From CAG-1000 sp964545285 (GTDB lineage: Bacteria > Bacillota_I > Bacilli_A > RF39 > UBA660), in NCBI GenBank assembly GCA_964545285.1, contig CAZJEW010000011.1:1-35101 (forward strand): a DNA stretch of 35,101 nt, written 5' to 3'. The notes beneath the pieces are model-generated. The model was not told the origin of the DNA. It ran no database searches and saw nothing but the letters and a program-made list of their open reading frames with translations. Each line of letters begins with the position of its first letter. The first letter of the stretch is position 1. Positions 1 to 7,548 of this stretch are shown piece by piece. Made by a program: the position numbers and the translations under genes.

Positions 1-69
1 TATAACATTTTTCGACATTATTCACAATAAAAAAGCACGCTTTTTATAGATTTTTTAAGCACTTTTCAC

Positions 70-103
70 AAAAAAAGGAAGTCATTAAACTTGACTTCCT
101 TTT
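70..103 (-). terminator. Rho-independent terminator of the SipW1 operon
   Basis: A 9-bp stem (AGGAAGTCA/TGACTTCCT, positions 76-84 and 92-100) with a 7-nt loop is followed on the minus strand by a run of T. The stop codon of the signal peptidase gene (85-87) lies in the loop, so coding region and terminator overlap. It ends the 3786-85 transcription unit. Confidence 0.85.
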
Positions 104-678
104 GCTTGTTCTTTTCTAATTTGTTCAATTAGTTCTTTCTTCTTTTCTTCCATAATAGTTGATATAAATTTATATATTTGATAAACAAATAGTATAAATA
201 ATGGAAGAACTATACATATGAAGAATCCAACTCTTCCAGATAAGAACGAAAATATTGTACCAAGTACCGGTATTCTTATTCCATCATATTTAGAAACTAT
301 TGATGAAGGAGTTACTTCAACTTCATCAACTGTGGGGTTGTTATCTCCTTTAGTAACATATGAAACTGCACCACCTTCACCAACTACAGAAGTAATTCTG
401 TGGGTAATAATGATTAAATCTTTATTCTCATATCCTACATAAGAAACGACGTCTCCTACTTTTAGTTCATATGGTTTTTTAACGGTTTTTGTAATAATTA
501 AATCCCCTGTTTTTATTGCTGGTTCCATTGATCCAGATTGTATATTCATAACAATGAAGCCACCAATTTCTGGTAAACCTTTATCATTAGTATTTAATGA
601 TGCAAAAGTCATAGCAACAGCGATTAATATTACTATCACTAAAAGAACATTCCCTATAACTGATAGTATTTTTTTCAT
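85..678 (-). CDS. sipW: SipW-type signal peptidase I (copy 1)
   Basis: This 197-aa membrane protease belongs to the ER/archaeal-type (S26B) signal peptidases, which cleave signal peptides of TasA/CalY-like surface proteins. An N-terminal membrane segment spans about residues 5-25. The catalytic Ser is S50 in SGSMEP and the conserved His is H93 in ITHRI; His in place of the bacterial-type Lys defines the SipW class. A KGDNN motif follows and a second membrane helix lies at about residues 152-175. The start is supported by AGGTG 6-7 nt upstream. It is the last gene of an operon with two putative surface-protein substrates directly upstream (gap to the 384-aa gene 11 bp), so those are its likely substrates (inference). 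A second SipW copy lies at 11388-12002. Confidence 0.9.
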   Translation of the reverse strand: MKKILSVIGNVLLVIVILIAVAMTFASLNTNDKGLPEIGGFIVMNIQSGSMEPAIKTGDLIITKTVKKPYELKVGDVVSYVGYENKDLIIITHRITSVVGEGGAVSYVTKGDNNPTVDEVEVTPSSIVSKYDGIRIPVLGTIFSFLSGRVGFFICIVLPLFILFVYQIYKFISTIMEEKKKELIEQIRKEQAKGSQV

Positions 679-689
679 TTAATCACCTA

Positions 690-1844
690 CTATTTTGCAT
701 TTAGGTTAATAGTTACACCTACCGCGTTACCAAGTGTTGCACTATTTTCGCAATCAACATCTTGTCCTTCTATCCAAATATAAACTCTAATTTTATTAAT
801 ACCTTGAGAAACAGAAAATACTGTTGGGTAATTAGTTGTAGCATCAGTATCCCAAACTTGAGTTGTTGGGAATGTTCCTGTTGTCATTGAAGTATCCCTT
901 ACAAAATTTTCTCCAGATGAATTTGTACTTACTACAACACCAGACCCTACTGGTACACTTGCAAATTGAGTAGCATTATTAATAACTACTGCAGTACCAG
1001 TTGCTGTAGCTCCCATATAAGAATATTTTTGTCCACCGACAGCATGTCCTTGTGCTATAGCTGTTGGAGTATGTACTTCTGCATTTGGCTCCCAAATTGT
1101 ATAATTTGTGCTTTCACTCAAACCATAAGCAGTATTAGCAGTATTAGTAGCATCAACACCATTATTGACAAATGCTACTCTTATTGAACTTTTTAATCCA
1201 GCATCTGTTCCAGTTGGTACTGAAACAGCAGAACTAGGTAATAGTCCAACTTCTAAAGCTGCAGCACCTGATGATTGAATAAATAAATCAAATGCTATAA
1301 AATAAGCAGTAGAACTTTCAACCCAAGATGTACCTGTTGCAGTACAAGCACTTGGAGAATGTACAGAAGTTATTGTACATGTTGTTGTACCAGCATCCCA
1401 TGTTCCACCAGCTGTATTACAAGCTGTAGAAGAATCTGCAGCTGGAACTATACATGAACCTGCAATTTCAGTTGCATTAGTTAATGTTATTGTTCCATCT
1501 TCCTGTAATTGTCCATAATACATATCAAATTTTCCATTTACAAGAGTTCCATCAGTTGATACAGGTTGTAAATAATCTCCATTAGTTACATCAGGAAATT
1601 GAGTTACAGAAGTATTTCCTCCACCAGAATAATAAGCATTTCTTATTTGTTCTGTAGTTAACGTAGCTTTCCAATCACTAGCATCAGTAGACACCTGAAT
1701 ACCATTAGTAGCTTGAACTTGAACATCAATTCTTCCTAATTGAATCTGAGTATTAGCAGTAAACCATGCATATGATGCTGTGGATAAAGCTACACCCGTT
1801 AGTAATAGCATTAAAAACGCTATTAAAATATTTTTCTTTTTCAT
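690..1844 (-). CDS. SipW-class signal peptide surface protein with Cys-rich insert
   Basis: This is a 384-aa secreted protein. The N-terminus (charged MKKK, hydrophobic residues 6-21, then STASYAWFT at 21-29) matches the signal peptide class processed by SipW peptidases on TasA/CalY-like fibre proteins. The mature part is Thr/Ser/Asn/Ala-rich and probably all-beta. An insert at residues 128-178 carries four cysteines (131, 142, 156, 167) in two short similar units built around ACxxxGGTW and ACTATGTSW. The C-terminus holds an EGxDxxC motif followed by Gly and beta residues, also seen in the neighbouring 228-aa protein. The gene is directly upstream of SipW copy 1 and has a GAAGGAAA ribosome site. 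The family assignment comes from the signal peptide and context; the exact function (matrix fibre, pilin-like or adhesin) is unknown. Confidence 0.75.
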   Translation of the reverse strand: MKKKNILIAFLMLLLTGVALSTASYAWFTANTQIQLGRIDVQVQATNGIQVSTDASDWKATLTTEQIRNAYYSGGGNTSVTQFPDVTNGDYLQPVSTDGTLVNGKFDMYYGQLQEDGTITLTNATEIAGSCIVPAADSSTACNTAGGTWDAGTTTCTITSVHSPSACTATGTSWVESSTAYFIAFDLFIQSSGAAALEVGLLPSSAVSVPTGTDAGLKSSIRVAFVNNGVDATNTANTAYGLSESTNYTIWEPNAEVHTPTAIAQGHAVGGQKYSYMGATATGTAVVINNATQFASVPVGSGVVVSTNSSGENFVRDTSMTTGTFPTTQVWDTDATTNYPTVFSVSQGINKIRVYIWIEGQDVDCENSATLGNAVGVTINLNAK

Positions 1845-1870
1845 GTTTTCCTTCTTTCTTTTAAAAAATA

Positions 1871-2557
1871 TTATTTATTTTCTGCTAATGTTAATACCAT
1901 TTTCATTTCACCGCCAAGTATTGCATCAACACACTCAAAGTCATTTCCTTCTAAAAAAATAACTATCGTATATTTATCAACCTCATCAGGTATAACATTA
2001 TTTCTCTGTTTTACAAATGCCTCGGTTTTACTAAGGAACGGAATCGTTCCTTCCTCTGGTTCCCCAGTTCTAGCACTTGTTTTAGCATAAACCTCTTTAG
2101 GTTCATCATTTGTGTACATGATGATTCGAATAGCATCATCTACATTTTTAATTACTGATAGAATATCAAGTGTCATAACATAATTAGTAGTTTCTTCACC
2201 TATATTTTTAACAAAAAATGTATATGCCATATAATTATTTCCATTATGCTCACCTTCATAATCAGTAGCAATATTTAGAGGTAACCAGCTCTGCGTTATA
2301 TTATCCATATATTCGAGTGCCGTTGTTTCTAACCTCAAAGGAGTCTCTTTAAAATCACTTGTGGCCGACATAACTATGTGTTTATTAGCACTTAAGTTAG
2401 GGTCAAGAGTAATAGTAAAATTTCCTTTCCTATTTACTACATAAAGTACACAATATAATGTTGATAAGAATAGCAACAAGAACAGAAAAATTATAAAACA
2501 TATTCTTCCAATCATATTTCTTTTGTATACTTTTTTGGCCGTAGTATTGGCAAACAA
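1871..2557 (-). CDS. membrane-anchored/secreted protein related to the neighbouring SipW substrate
   Basis: This 228-aa protein has a short basic N-terminus, a strong hydrophobic segment (about residues 17-42) and an extracellular beta-rich remainder. Its C-terminus (EGNDFEC, then GGEMKMVLTL) matches the EGQDVDC...GVTINL ending of the 384-aa protein just downstream, which suggests the two share a terminal domain. The first codon given is TTG at 2557 and the next in-frame start is ATG at 2515 (residue 15). Neither has a clear Shine-Dalgarno, so the start is uncertain and translation may be coupled to the preceding gene, whose stop is only 13 bp upstream. It has no AWF-type cleavage motif, so it may stay anchored. 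Function unknown. Confidence 0.65.
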   Translation of the reverse strand: MFANTTAKKVYKRNMIGRICFIIFLFLLLFLSTLYCVLYVVNRKGNFTITLDPNLSANKHIVMSATSDFKETPLRLETTALEYMDNITQSWLPLNIATDYEGEHNGNNYMAYTFFVKNIGEETTNYVMTLDILSVIKNVDDAIRIIMYTNDEPKEVYAKTSARTGEPEEGTIPFLSKTEAFVKQRNNVIPDEVDKYTIVIFLEGNDFECVDAILGGEMKMVLTLAENK

Positions 2558-2570
2558 CTTATCTTTAATT

Positions 2571-3755
2571 TTACTTCACCCCCGTTATTGTATAATACTC
2601 ATACTTTTTATTTGATGCAATATTTTTACTTGGAACCCCTTTAATAATTGGTATAAGTTTTTGTCCGGTAATATTTAAGATCATCTTGCCAAACATTTCA
2701 TTATCACTATAGTTTAATATAATATATTCATTAAGTGGAATGCCTTTAAAATTAACACAATCTTCGACATTTTTTTCATTTAAGTTTACAATAATTGAAT
2801 AAGCATTAAGCTTATCAATATTTTCACTATATTTTGAAAAGCAATCATAATTGATAGATAAATAAACATATTTGCTTAAGCAATCTATTCTGTTTAATAA
2901 ATAAGATATATTACTATCACTACTTACAAAACCATTATTTAATTCAATTATTAATTTAATATCAAATCCCTTTAATATATTCATAACAAGATACAAAGAA
3001 TTAATATCAACTTTTATCTTATTAAGATTAGTTCTAATATTTTCTCTATTACTTATTTTTTCAACTTCTTTTTTATTATCATCCTTAAACTCTTTTATAC
3101 TATAATCAAGTTCAGAAATAACAAATATGTTATTATTAGGATTATTAATTTTAATCAACTTTCCTTTAAATAGAGTATATTCTTTTAGTTCATCAATAAA
3201 TTTATTATTATTATTTGTAGTACTTTCAATTAAACTATTAATGGAATCAATTTTTTCATTAATTTTAATTAACAGTTCAACATCAACTAATCCTTTAAGA
3301 TTCTTAATAATTTCTTTATTAATCTCATTTGCATTAATGCTCTTACTCTGTAACATATACTTATCATACTGTAGAGCAATATAAATAGTAGTGGCCAAAT
3401 CAATTAGCGATTTCTTATACTTTAATTCTTTTGCATCAGAAGTTTTATTCTTCCAATCAAATAAAGTATTTAAATCAATTAGACAAAAGCATAATTCTTG
3501 TAATTCTTTAATTCTTATATTATTGCTTTTAAATATTTCTAACAATGAACTATTACTTCTAATAATTTCATCCGTAATATTATATTTATCAAACTTAGTT
3601 ATAATATAATAATTATACAACTTACTTCTAATACTTTTATCATTACTAATCTTCATAGGTAATATAAGTCCACAGAATTTAGTAATAAAATCTATTCTAG
3701 ATTTAATATACTTATCTGTAATACTTCTACTACCTTCCACATATTTAATATTCAA
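2571..3755 (-). CDS. uncharacterised 394-aa protein with an irregular 5' end
   Basis: I do not recognise this protein. The first half (about residues 1-225) is helical and Lys/Asn-rich. The second half (about 245-394) alternates strands and helices (KLIIELNNG, YVYLSIN, SIIVNLN, EYIILNY, LIPIIKG), suggesting an alpha/beta domain. No signal peptide or membrane helix is visible, so it is probably cytoplasmic. The long frame opens only at a TTG (3755) with no good ribosome site, while a strong promoter and a GGAGG site drive a 13-codon frame starting at ATG 3786, which overlaps the TTG start in a different frame. The gene may therefore be frameshifted, or translated by coupling. It is first in the operon with two surface proteins and SipW1. 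Its C-terminal half shows loose similarity by eye to the 377-aa protein at 10179-11312. Confidence 0.6.
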   Translation of the reverse strand: MNIKYVEGSRSITDKYIKSRIDFITKFCGLILPMKISNDKSIRSKLYNYYIITKFDKYNITDEIIRSNSSLLEIFKSNNIRIKELQELCFCLIDLNTLFDWKNKTSDAKELKYKKSLIDLATTIYIALQYDKYMLQSKSINANEINKEIIKNLKGLVDVELLIKINEKIDSINSLIESTTNNNNKFIDELKEYTLFKGKLIKINNPNNNIFVISELDYSIKEFKDDNKKEVEKISNRENIRTNLNKIKVDINSLYLVMNILKGFDIKLIIELNNGFVSSDSNISYLLNRIDCLSKYVYLSINYDCFSKYSENIDKLNAYSIIVNLNEKNVEDCVNFKGIPLNEYIILNYSDNEMFGKMILNITGQKLIPIIKGVPSKNIASNKKYEYYTITGVK

Positions 3756-3786
3756 CAGTATCTATCTCAATCAAATATCCTTTCAT
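3745..3786 (-). CDS. 13-codon leader ORF overlapping the 394-aa gene start
   Basis: ATG at 3786-3784 is preceded by GGAGG (3792-3796) with ideal spacing and encodes MKGYLIEIDTVEY, ending in TAA at 3747-3745. The 394-aa frame begins with TTG at 3755, 9 nt inside this ORF and in a different frame. It is either the true N-terminus of the 394-aa protein cut off by a one-base frame change, or a short leader whose translation is coupled to the next frame. Confidence 0.5.
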   Translation of the reverse strand: MKGYLIEIDTVEY

Positions 3787-3803
3787 TCAAGCCTCCTACT
3801 ATA

Positions 3804-3839
3804 TAAGAAAATTATAACAAATATAAAATGATAAATCAA
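3804..3839 (-). promoter_or_regulatory. sigma-A-type promoter for the 394-aa/surface protein/SipW1 operon
   Basis: On the minus strand, TTGATT (3834-3839) and TATAAT (3811-3816) are separated by exactly 17 bp. A TG one base upstream of the -10 makes it an extended -10. The predicted transcript start is about 3804, giving an ~18-nt leader that contains the GGAGG site for ATG 3786. Confidence 0.65.
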
Positions 3840-3847
3840 TACAAATG

Positions 3848-3873
3848 AAAAAAAAACCAGAAAATTCTGGTAT
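3848..3873 (-). terminator. terminator after the 538-aa coiled-coil gene
   Basis: CCAGAA/TTCTGG (3857-3862, 3865-3870) forms a stem followed on the minus strand by nine or more T. It touches the stop codon at 3873-3875. Confidence 0.8.
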
Positions 3874-5489
3874 TATTCATTATCAATTCTAACGATGTAA
3901 TATTTGTCAATTAATTTTACTATATCAGGATCTAAAAGGGCTGTTTTAAGATTATAAGAATCAATAATAGTTTGACATGATTTTATCAAGTCATCAACGT
4001 TATCAATATTTAATTCAAAATTAATATCTATAAGTTTATACTTATTTACTATACTTAAAGCAACATCTTCCTCTTTGTTAAAATCAAAAGTATTAATAAT
4101 TTGTATAGCTGGGAGCATAATAAACTCATGAAATTTATAATAAATATCATCAATCTCTTGAGGAGTTAAATTCAGCTCATATTTCTTAATAGAATCATAA
4201 AGAACAAAAACATTATTATTAAACAAAGAAAAATCATCGAGAATTGTGTAACCTTTGTTAATACTAGTAGAAGCAACCTCTTTAAATAAACTTAAATCAA
4301 ATTCGTTATACTCAGTTCTAATACTATTAACAGATATCTTAAGATTACTAGATAACTCATCTATTTTTTTGTTTACTTTATCTAGTTTATTATTTTTCGA
4401 TTTTTCACTTAAAAAAATCGAAGCCTTTTTATTAACTAATTTATCTTTTTCAGTGATTTTCAAATTTAACTCTTTAGAAATCTTATTTTTATTGTCTAAT
4501 TCTTTTTTAATATTTGCTTTCTTATCAGAATAAATAGTTTTATATTCGTCTTTTTTTTCTGCTATCTCTGCTATTATAAGAATCAAATATTTATACTTCT
4601 CATAGTATTTATATTCTATTAAATTACTTTTTAAGCAAGAAATATTTGTAAAAAAATCATTTTTATTGCAATTAGAATAATATTCAACAGTAACAAAAGT
4701 TTCTAAAGCACTAATAAAATCAGGACTATCTTCATTTAAGCCATCAACATTAATTTTATTAGATTTAATACTAAATAATATTTGTTCAGGATCTGTAGAA
4801 TCTATTTGAGCTTTTTCTATCCTTAATGAGTCATATTCTTTTCTAACTTCTTTTTCATTTATATTATTATCAGTAATATATTTGTCTTTTTTAGCACTTA
4901 ATTCTTTTATAATATTATCTACATTATCAAAAATAATAATTCTCAAATTAAGAACAATATCCTTAAGTAAATCATGACTATTCCAATACAATTCATCAAA
5001 TTTATCTTTTAGTTTTATTAAATAATCTTTTTCAAGACCAATTTCATAAAAACACTTCATGTATTCATTAACATATAATGTTAAATCAAAACTGTTTTGA
5101 TCAATATTTATATTGTAAGATTTCAATAGTTCTAAGATTTTTTTAAGAGAATTATTAAATTCATTCAAATCTTTTGGATCCTCTAATACATATAATAGTG
5201 CATTTAAATCATGAAATTTATTAATACCTTCATAATTAGCAAGAATTTTATAATAGCCCTCGATTACATTAATCCTTTCAGAATGATCATCTTTTTTTAC
5301 TATTTCAGGCATTATTGACAAAATACTATCTTTTAATTCCCTACTTAAGCTACACTTTAAGTTTTCTAATTCATCTAAAAGAGCTTTTAATTCCTTAATG
5401 TCTTTAACATTTTCTTCTAAAAGCTTATTAATCTTTTTTTCAATAGCATTAATTCTATCTTCAGTTTTAGATAAACTATTTTGTTTCAT
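3873..5489 (-). CDS. 538-aa coiled-coil protein, unknown function
   Basis: This Lys/Glu/Asn/Leu-rich protein has several heptad-like stretches: about residues 8-65, 195-235 and 310-400, the last being very long and charged. No membrane segment, signal peptide, P-loop or nuclease motif is visible, so it looks like a cytoplasmic scaffold or structural protein. The start is supported by GAGG 9 nt upstream. It is the last gene of the small operon 6066-3873 and its start overlaps the end of the 36-aa gene by 14 bp. Because it lies between the McrB/DUF2357 genes and the SipW1 unit, it may act with one or other (inference). Coiled-coil partners are known from CoCoNuT-type relatives of McrBC, but nothing here proves that link. 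Confidence 0.65.
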   Translation of the reverse strand: MKQNSLSKTEDRINAIEKKINKLLEENVKDIKELKALLDELENLKCSLSRELKDSILSIMPEIVKKDDHSERINVIEGYYKILANYEGINKFHDLNALLYVLEDPKDLNEFNNSLKKILELLKSYNINIDQNSFDLTLYVNEYMKCFYEIGLEKDYLIKLKDKFDELYWNSHDLLKDIVLNLRIIIFDNVDNIIKELSAKKDKYITDNNINEKEVRKEYDSLRIEKAQIDSTDPEQILFSIKSNKINVDGLNEDSPDFISALETFVTVEYYSNCNKNDFFTNISCLKSNLIEYKYYEKYKYLILIIAEIAEKKDEYKTIYSDKKANIKKELDNKNKISKELNLKITEKDKLVNKKASIFLSEKSKNNKLDKVNKKIDELSSNLKISVNSIRTEYNEFDLSLFKEVASTSINKGYTILDDFSLFNNNVFVLYDSIKKYELNLTPQEIDDIYYKFHEFIMLPAIQIINTFDFNKEEDVALSIVNKYKLIDINFELNIDNVDDLIKSCQTIIDSYNLKTALLDPDIVKLIDKYYIVRIDNE

Positions 5490-5586
5490 TCTTTTTTTCC
5501 TCAGTCTTTATAGCAGTAGATAGTTTGTTAATTAAAGAATTAATTTTAGTAATCATGGCATCAATTTTAATAATATCATCTTTCAT
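5476..5586 (-). CDS. 36-aa small protein
   Basis: ATG at 5586-5584 is preceded by TAGGAG, which overlaps the TAG stop of the previous gene, with 6-nt spacing. It reads 36 codons to TAG at 5476-5478 and overlaps the next gene (ATG 5489) by 14 bp in another frame. The peptide is Lys/Ile-rich with hydrophobics spaced like a short amphipathic helix (IIKIDAMITKINSLINKL). Good ribosome site and tight overlaps on both sides argue for real translation. It may be a small helical partner of the 538-aa coiled-coil protein. Function unknown. Confidence 0.55.
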   Translation of the reverse strand: MKDDIIKIDAMITKINSLINKLSTAIKTEEKKNETK

Positions 5587-5594
5587 AATAACTC

Positions 5595-5822
5595 CTACAT
5601 AGATAAAAAAACAACAAATTTTTCTATTACTTTTTTATCAATTTCATCACTTATAAAATATTTTTCATCTTCATTAATTAATTTAAAAATATTAATATTA
5701 TTACTTACTTCTTCTAATCCTTTAATAGATAGAACGTAATATTCATTATTATACATAAGTTGTGAACAAATAAAATATATATCATCACCAACTTTAATTG
5801 TTTTATTAGTCAAATCATTCAT
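5595..5822 (-). CDS. 75-aa small protein, DUF1292-like pattern
   Basis: Starting at ATG 5822 it encodes 75 aa with alternating strands (DDIYFICSQLMYNNEYYVLS, then FKLINEDEKYF) and an acidic end with EKFVVFL. The pattern resembles the small beta proteins of the DUF1292 type, but this is a weak impression. It overlaps the preceding gene by 8 bp (ATGAATGA arrangement), so translation is probably coupled. An upstream frame would give 83 aa, but it begins inside the preceding gene with no ribosome site. Likely cytoplasmic; role unknown. Confidence 0.5.
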   Translation of the reverse strand: MNDLTNKTIKVGDDIYFICSQLMYNNEYYVLSIKGLEEVSNNINIFKLINEDEKYFISDEIDKKVIEKFVVFLSM

Positions 5823-6066
5823 TCTTTTCACCACCAAGTTTATCAAATATATTTATCCATTTTTTTTCGTTATTATTGTACTCTTTAACATCTTCTATTT
5901 TTATTATATCAGCTATTTTTTCCTCAATTTCCATTTTTTCTTCTTTTTTTGGCTTTTTAGGAAGTTCAATAGATTTAAGATAATTAATTACATCTCCGAT
6001 ATTTTTATTATATTCTTTTATTTTATTAACATCTGTATCAGTAATTTTTTCAATTAATCTTTTCAT
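5815..6066 (-). CDS. 83-aa small charged protein
   Basis: The first gene of a four-gene unit encodes an 83-aa, highly charged, largely helical protein with a Lys/Glu/Pro linker (PKKPKKEEKMEIEEK) in the middle. AGGAG lies 6 nt before the ATG, and a TATAAT -10 box sits about 20 bp upstream. It ends in TGA. I recognise no domain. Its conserved position with the 75-aa and 36-aa proteins and the 538-aa coiled-coil protein suggests a joint complex (inference). Confidence 0.5.
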   Translation of the reverse strand: MKRLIEKITDTDVNKIKEYNKNIGDVINYLKSIELPKKPKKEEKMEIEEKIADIIKIEDVKEYNNNEKKWINIFDKLGGEKNE

Positions 6067-6083
6067 CTTATTCTCCTAATATA

Positions 6084-6089
6084 ATTATA
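6084..6089 (-). promoter_or_regulatory. probable -10 box for the 6066-3873 operon
   Basis: TATAAT on the minus strand lies about 18 bp before the AGGAG-ATG of the 83-aa gene and just after the preceding terminator. No convincing -35 is visible (the upstream part is the T-run of the terminator). Confidence 0.4.
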
Positions 6090-6104
6090 CAATAAAAATC
6101 TCAT

Positions 6105-6129
6105 AAAAAAAAGAGTAATTAATTACTCT
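6105..6129 (-). terminator. terminator overlapping the stop of the Ca-repeat gene
   Basis: An 18-bp perfect palindrome (AGAGTAATT/AATTACTCT, 6112-6129) is followed on the minus strand by eight T. The stop codon of the 6123-7517 gene lies inside the stem. It separates the McrB/DUF2357 unit from the small-protein unit. Confidence 0.8.
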
Positions 6130-7517
6130 AATGTATATACTTGGAAATAACCAGAAAATGACTTGCCTTGATCATAATTCTGATTAGAATTAGTTCCTCT
6201 TAATTTAAATGTAATAGTATATTTTTGAGTAGATCCAGGTGCAATAGCAATTTCATCTGCAATTATAGTTGTTTGATTAGGAACTTTTATATATCCCGTT
6301 GAAAATCCATTGTTAGTAGAAGTAACACTATATAGAAAATTACCTTTCTCAAAATCAAAAGTATATTCAGTTACAACAAGTTCAATTTTATATCTTACAT
6401 AAGTAGATGATTTATTATTAATTACAATGTTTTTGTATGCATATTTAAGAACATCATCGTTTTGATCTTCGGGAAATAATCCATCAATAGTTATTTGTTT
6501 TGAATCAACAAAATCAATAATAAACTTAGCAGATTCAATATTAGATTGATTATTACCAATAGCAGTTGAAGAGCCAGTATTGTCTTCAATTACTTCTAAA
6601 TTTTTAACACAGTTTTTATCACAAACATTATCATTATTAGTATCACAATGTAAATCGCAAACTCCATCATTGTTAGTATCGAAGTTTAAATCCGCATTTC
6701 CGTCACCATCAACATCAATATACATATCAGCAATTCCGTCTCCATCTAGATCTATATTCGTATCAGGCCATCCATCACCATTTGTATCACAATTCAAATC
6801 GCAAATACCATCATTATTAGTATCTTGGTTAACAAGATTAGAATCCGCTTTCCCATCGCCATTAGTATCGATATTAAAAATCGCTTTTCTATTTCCTTTA
6901 TAATCAATATTAACTTCAGGAGTTTTACTATTTGAAGTAATATTAATTTCCTCTTTATCATCCATATTTAAATCTATATTTAAATCGGCAATTCCATCTC
7001 CATCAATATCTAAATTTAAGTGTGCAATCGAAAGGTATCTTAAGGCTATGTACGTAGAACCTAGAGAAGTTAAAATAAATATACCAAGAATAATAAACAA
7101 TAACCATAAATTTTTCTTAGTATTATCTTCGAATTTAAAATACATTCTATTTTTATCTTTTGTAACAATTAACTTATATGGTAATCTTAATTCATTATCA
7201 TCAGGATCACAACTTAATTTTAAACACTTTAGTGAAGATTTTCTAATGCTAGAATAATCAACATCGTCATAACTTTTGTAAATGTCAGTTAAAACTAATG
7301 TAAAAACTCTAGATTGATCTTTTACATCTAGTCCTTCTAATTTATATAAATCAATATAATTATTTTTAAACACATCATCAATAAAATCATCATTAATTGT
7401 TGAATCATTATCTATTTTTTCATTGGAAATTGTTTGCAAATTATTCTCATCAGTTAGAGAATTATCTGATAATGTATCATTATCTGGATTTAGATTATTA
7501 TTATCTTCTTGATTCAT
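6123..7517 (-). CDS. membrane protein with eight DxDxDG calcium-type repeats
   Basis: From ATG 7517 (AAAGGAG with 5-nt spacing; an earlier in-frame ATG at 7532 contains the ribosome site itself) it encodes 464 aa. Residues 1-135 are acidic and probably cytoplasmic. A single membrane helix lies at about 136-160. An extracellular array at 168-303 has eight units of the type D-x-[DN]-x-D-G-x-x-D, as in thrombospondin type 3/dockerin Ca2+ loops. Three units carry a Cys-x3-Cys pair (239/243, 287/291, 299/303). A C-terminal beta domain (about 320-464) ends with NSNQNxxQGKxFxG, the same motif that ends the 221-aa SipW-class protein at 12710. It closes the operon with DUF2357 and McrB-like genes, so its cytoplasmic head could contact them (inference). 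Confidence 0.7.
   Translation of the reverse strand: MNQEDNNNLNPDNDTLSDNSLTDENNLQTISNEKIDNDSTINDDFIDDVFKNNYIDLYKLEGLDVKDQSRVFTLVLTDIYKSYDDVDYSSIRKSSLKCLKLSCDPDDNELRLPYKLIVTKDKNRMYFKFEDNTKKNLWLLFIILGIFILTSLGSTYIALRYLSIAHLNLDIDGDGIADLNIDLNMDDKEEINITSNSKTPEVNIDYKGNRKAIFNIDTNGDGKADSNLVNQDTNNDGICDLNCDTNGDGWPDTNIDLDGDGIADMYIDVDGDGNADLNFDTNNDGVCDLHCDTNNDNVCDKNCVKNLEVIEDNTGSSTAIGNNQSNIESAKFIIDFVDSKQITIDGLFPEDQNDDVLKYAYKNIVINNKSSTYVRYKIELVVTEYTFDFEKGNFLYSVTSTNNGFSTGYIKVPNQTTIIADEIAIAPGSTQKYTITFKLRGTNSNQNYDQGKSFSGYFQVYTLE
6607..7014 (-). repeat. array of eight Asp-rich calcium-type repeats in the coding sequence
   Basis: Eight copies of a roughly 11-codon unit (examples DGDGIADLN, TNNDGICDLNC, TNGDGWPDTN) lie in the protein encoded at 6123-7517. 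The first is separated by about 40 residues from the rest, and units near the end of the array carry Cys-x3-Cys. At the DNA level they appear as repeated 'ccatcacc/ccatcatt' blocks on the plus strand. Confidence 0.7.
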
Positions 7518-7548
7518 ATTTACTCCTTTCATTATATTTTATACACAA

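Noticed and set aside
18..26. TTATTCACA, a DnaA-box match.
   Set aside because: A single copy in AT-rich DNA, with no cluster and no replication genes nearby.
27..48. Second hairpin AAAAAGC/GCTTTTT near the left edge.
   Set aside because: Two-base loop and mostly A/T stem; not needed, as the terminator at 70-103 already ends the operon.
6580..6903. Plus-strand frame rich in Pro/Ser repeats.
   Set aside because: It is the antisense shadow of the Ca-type repeats in the minus-strand gene, with no ribosome site.
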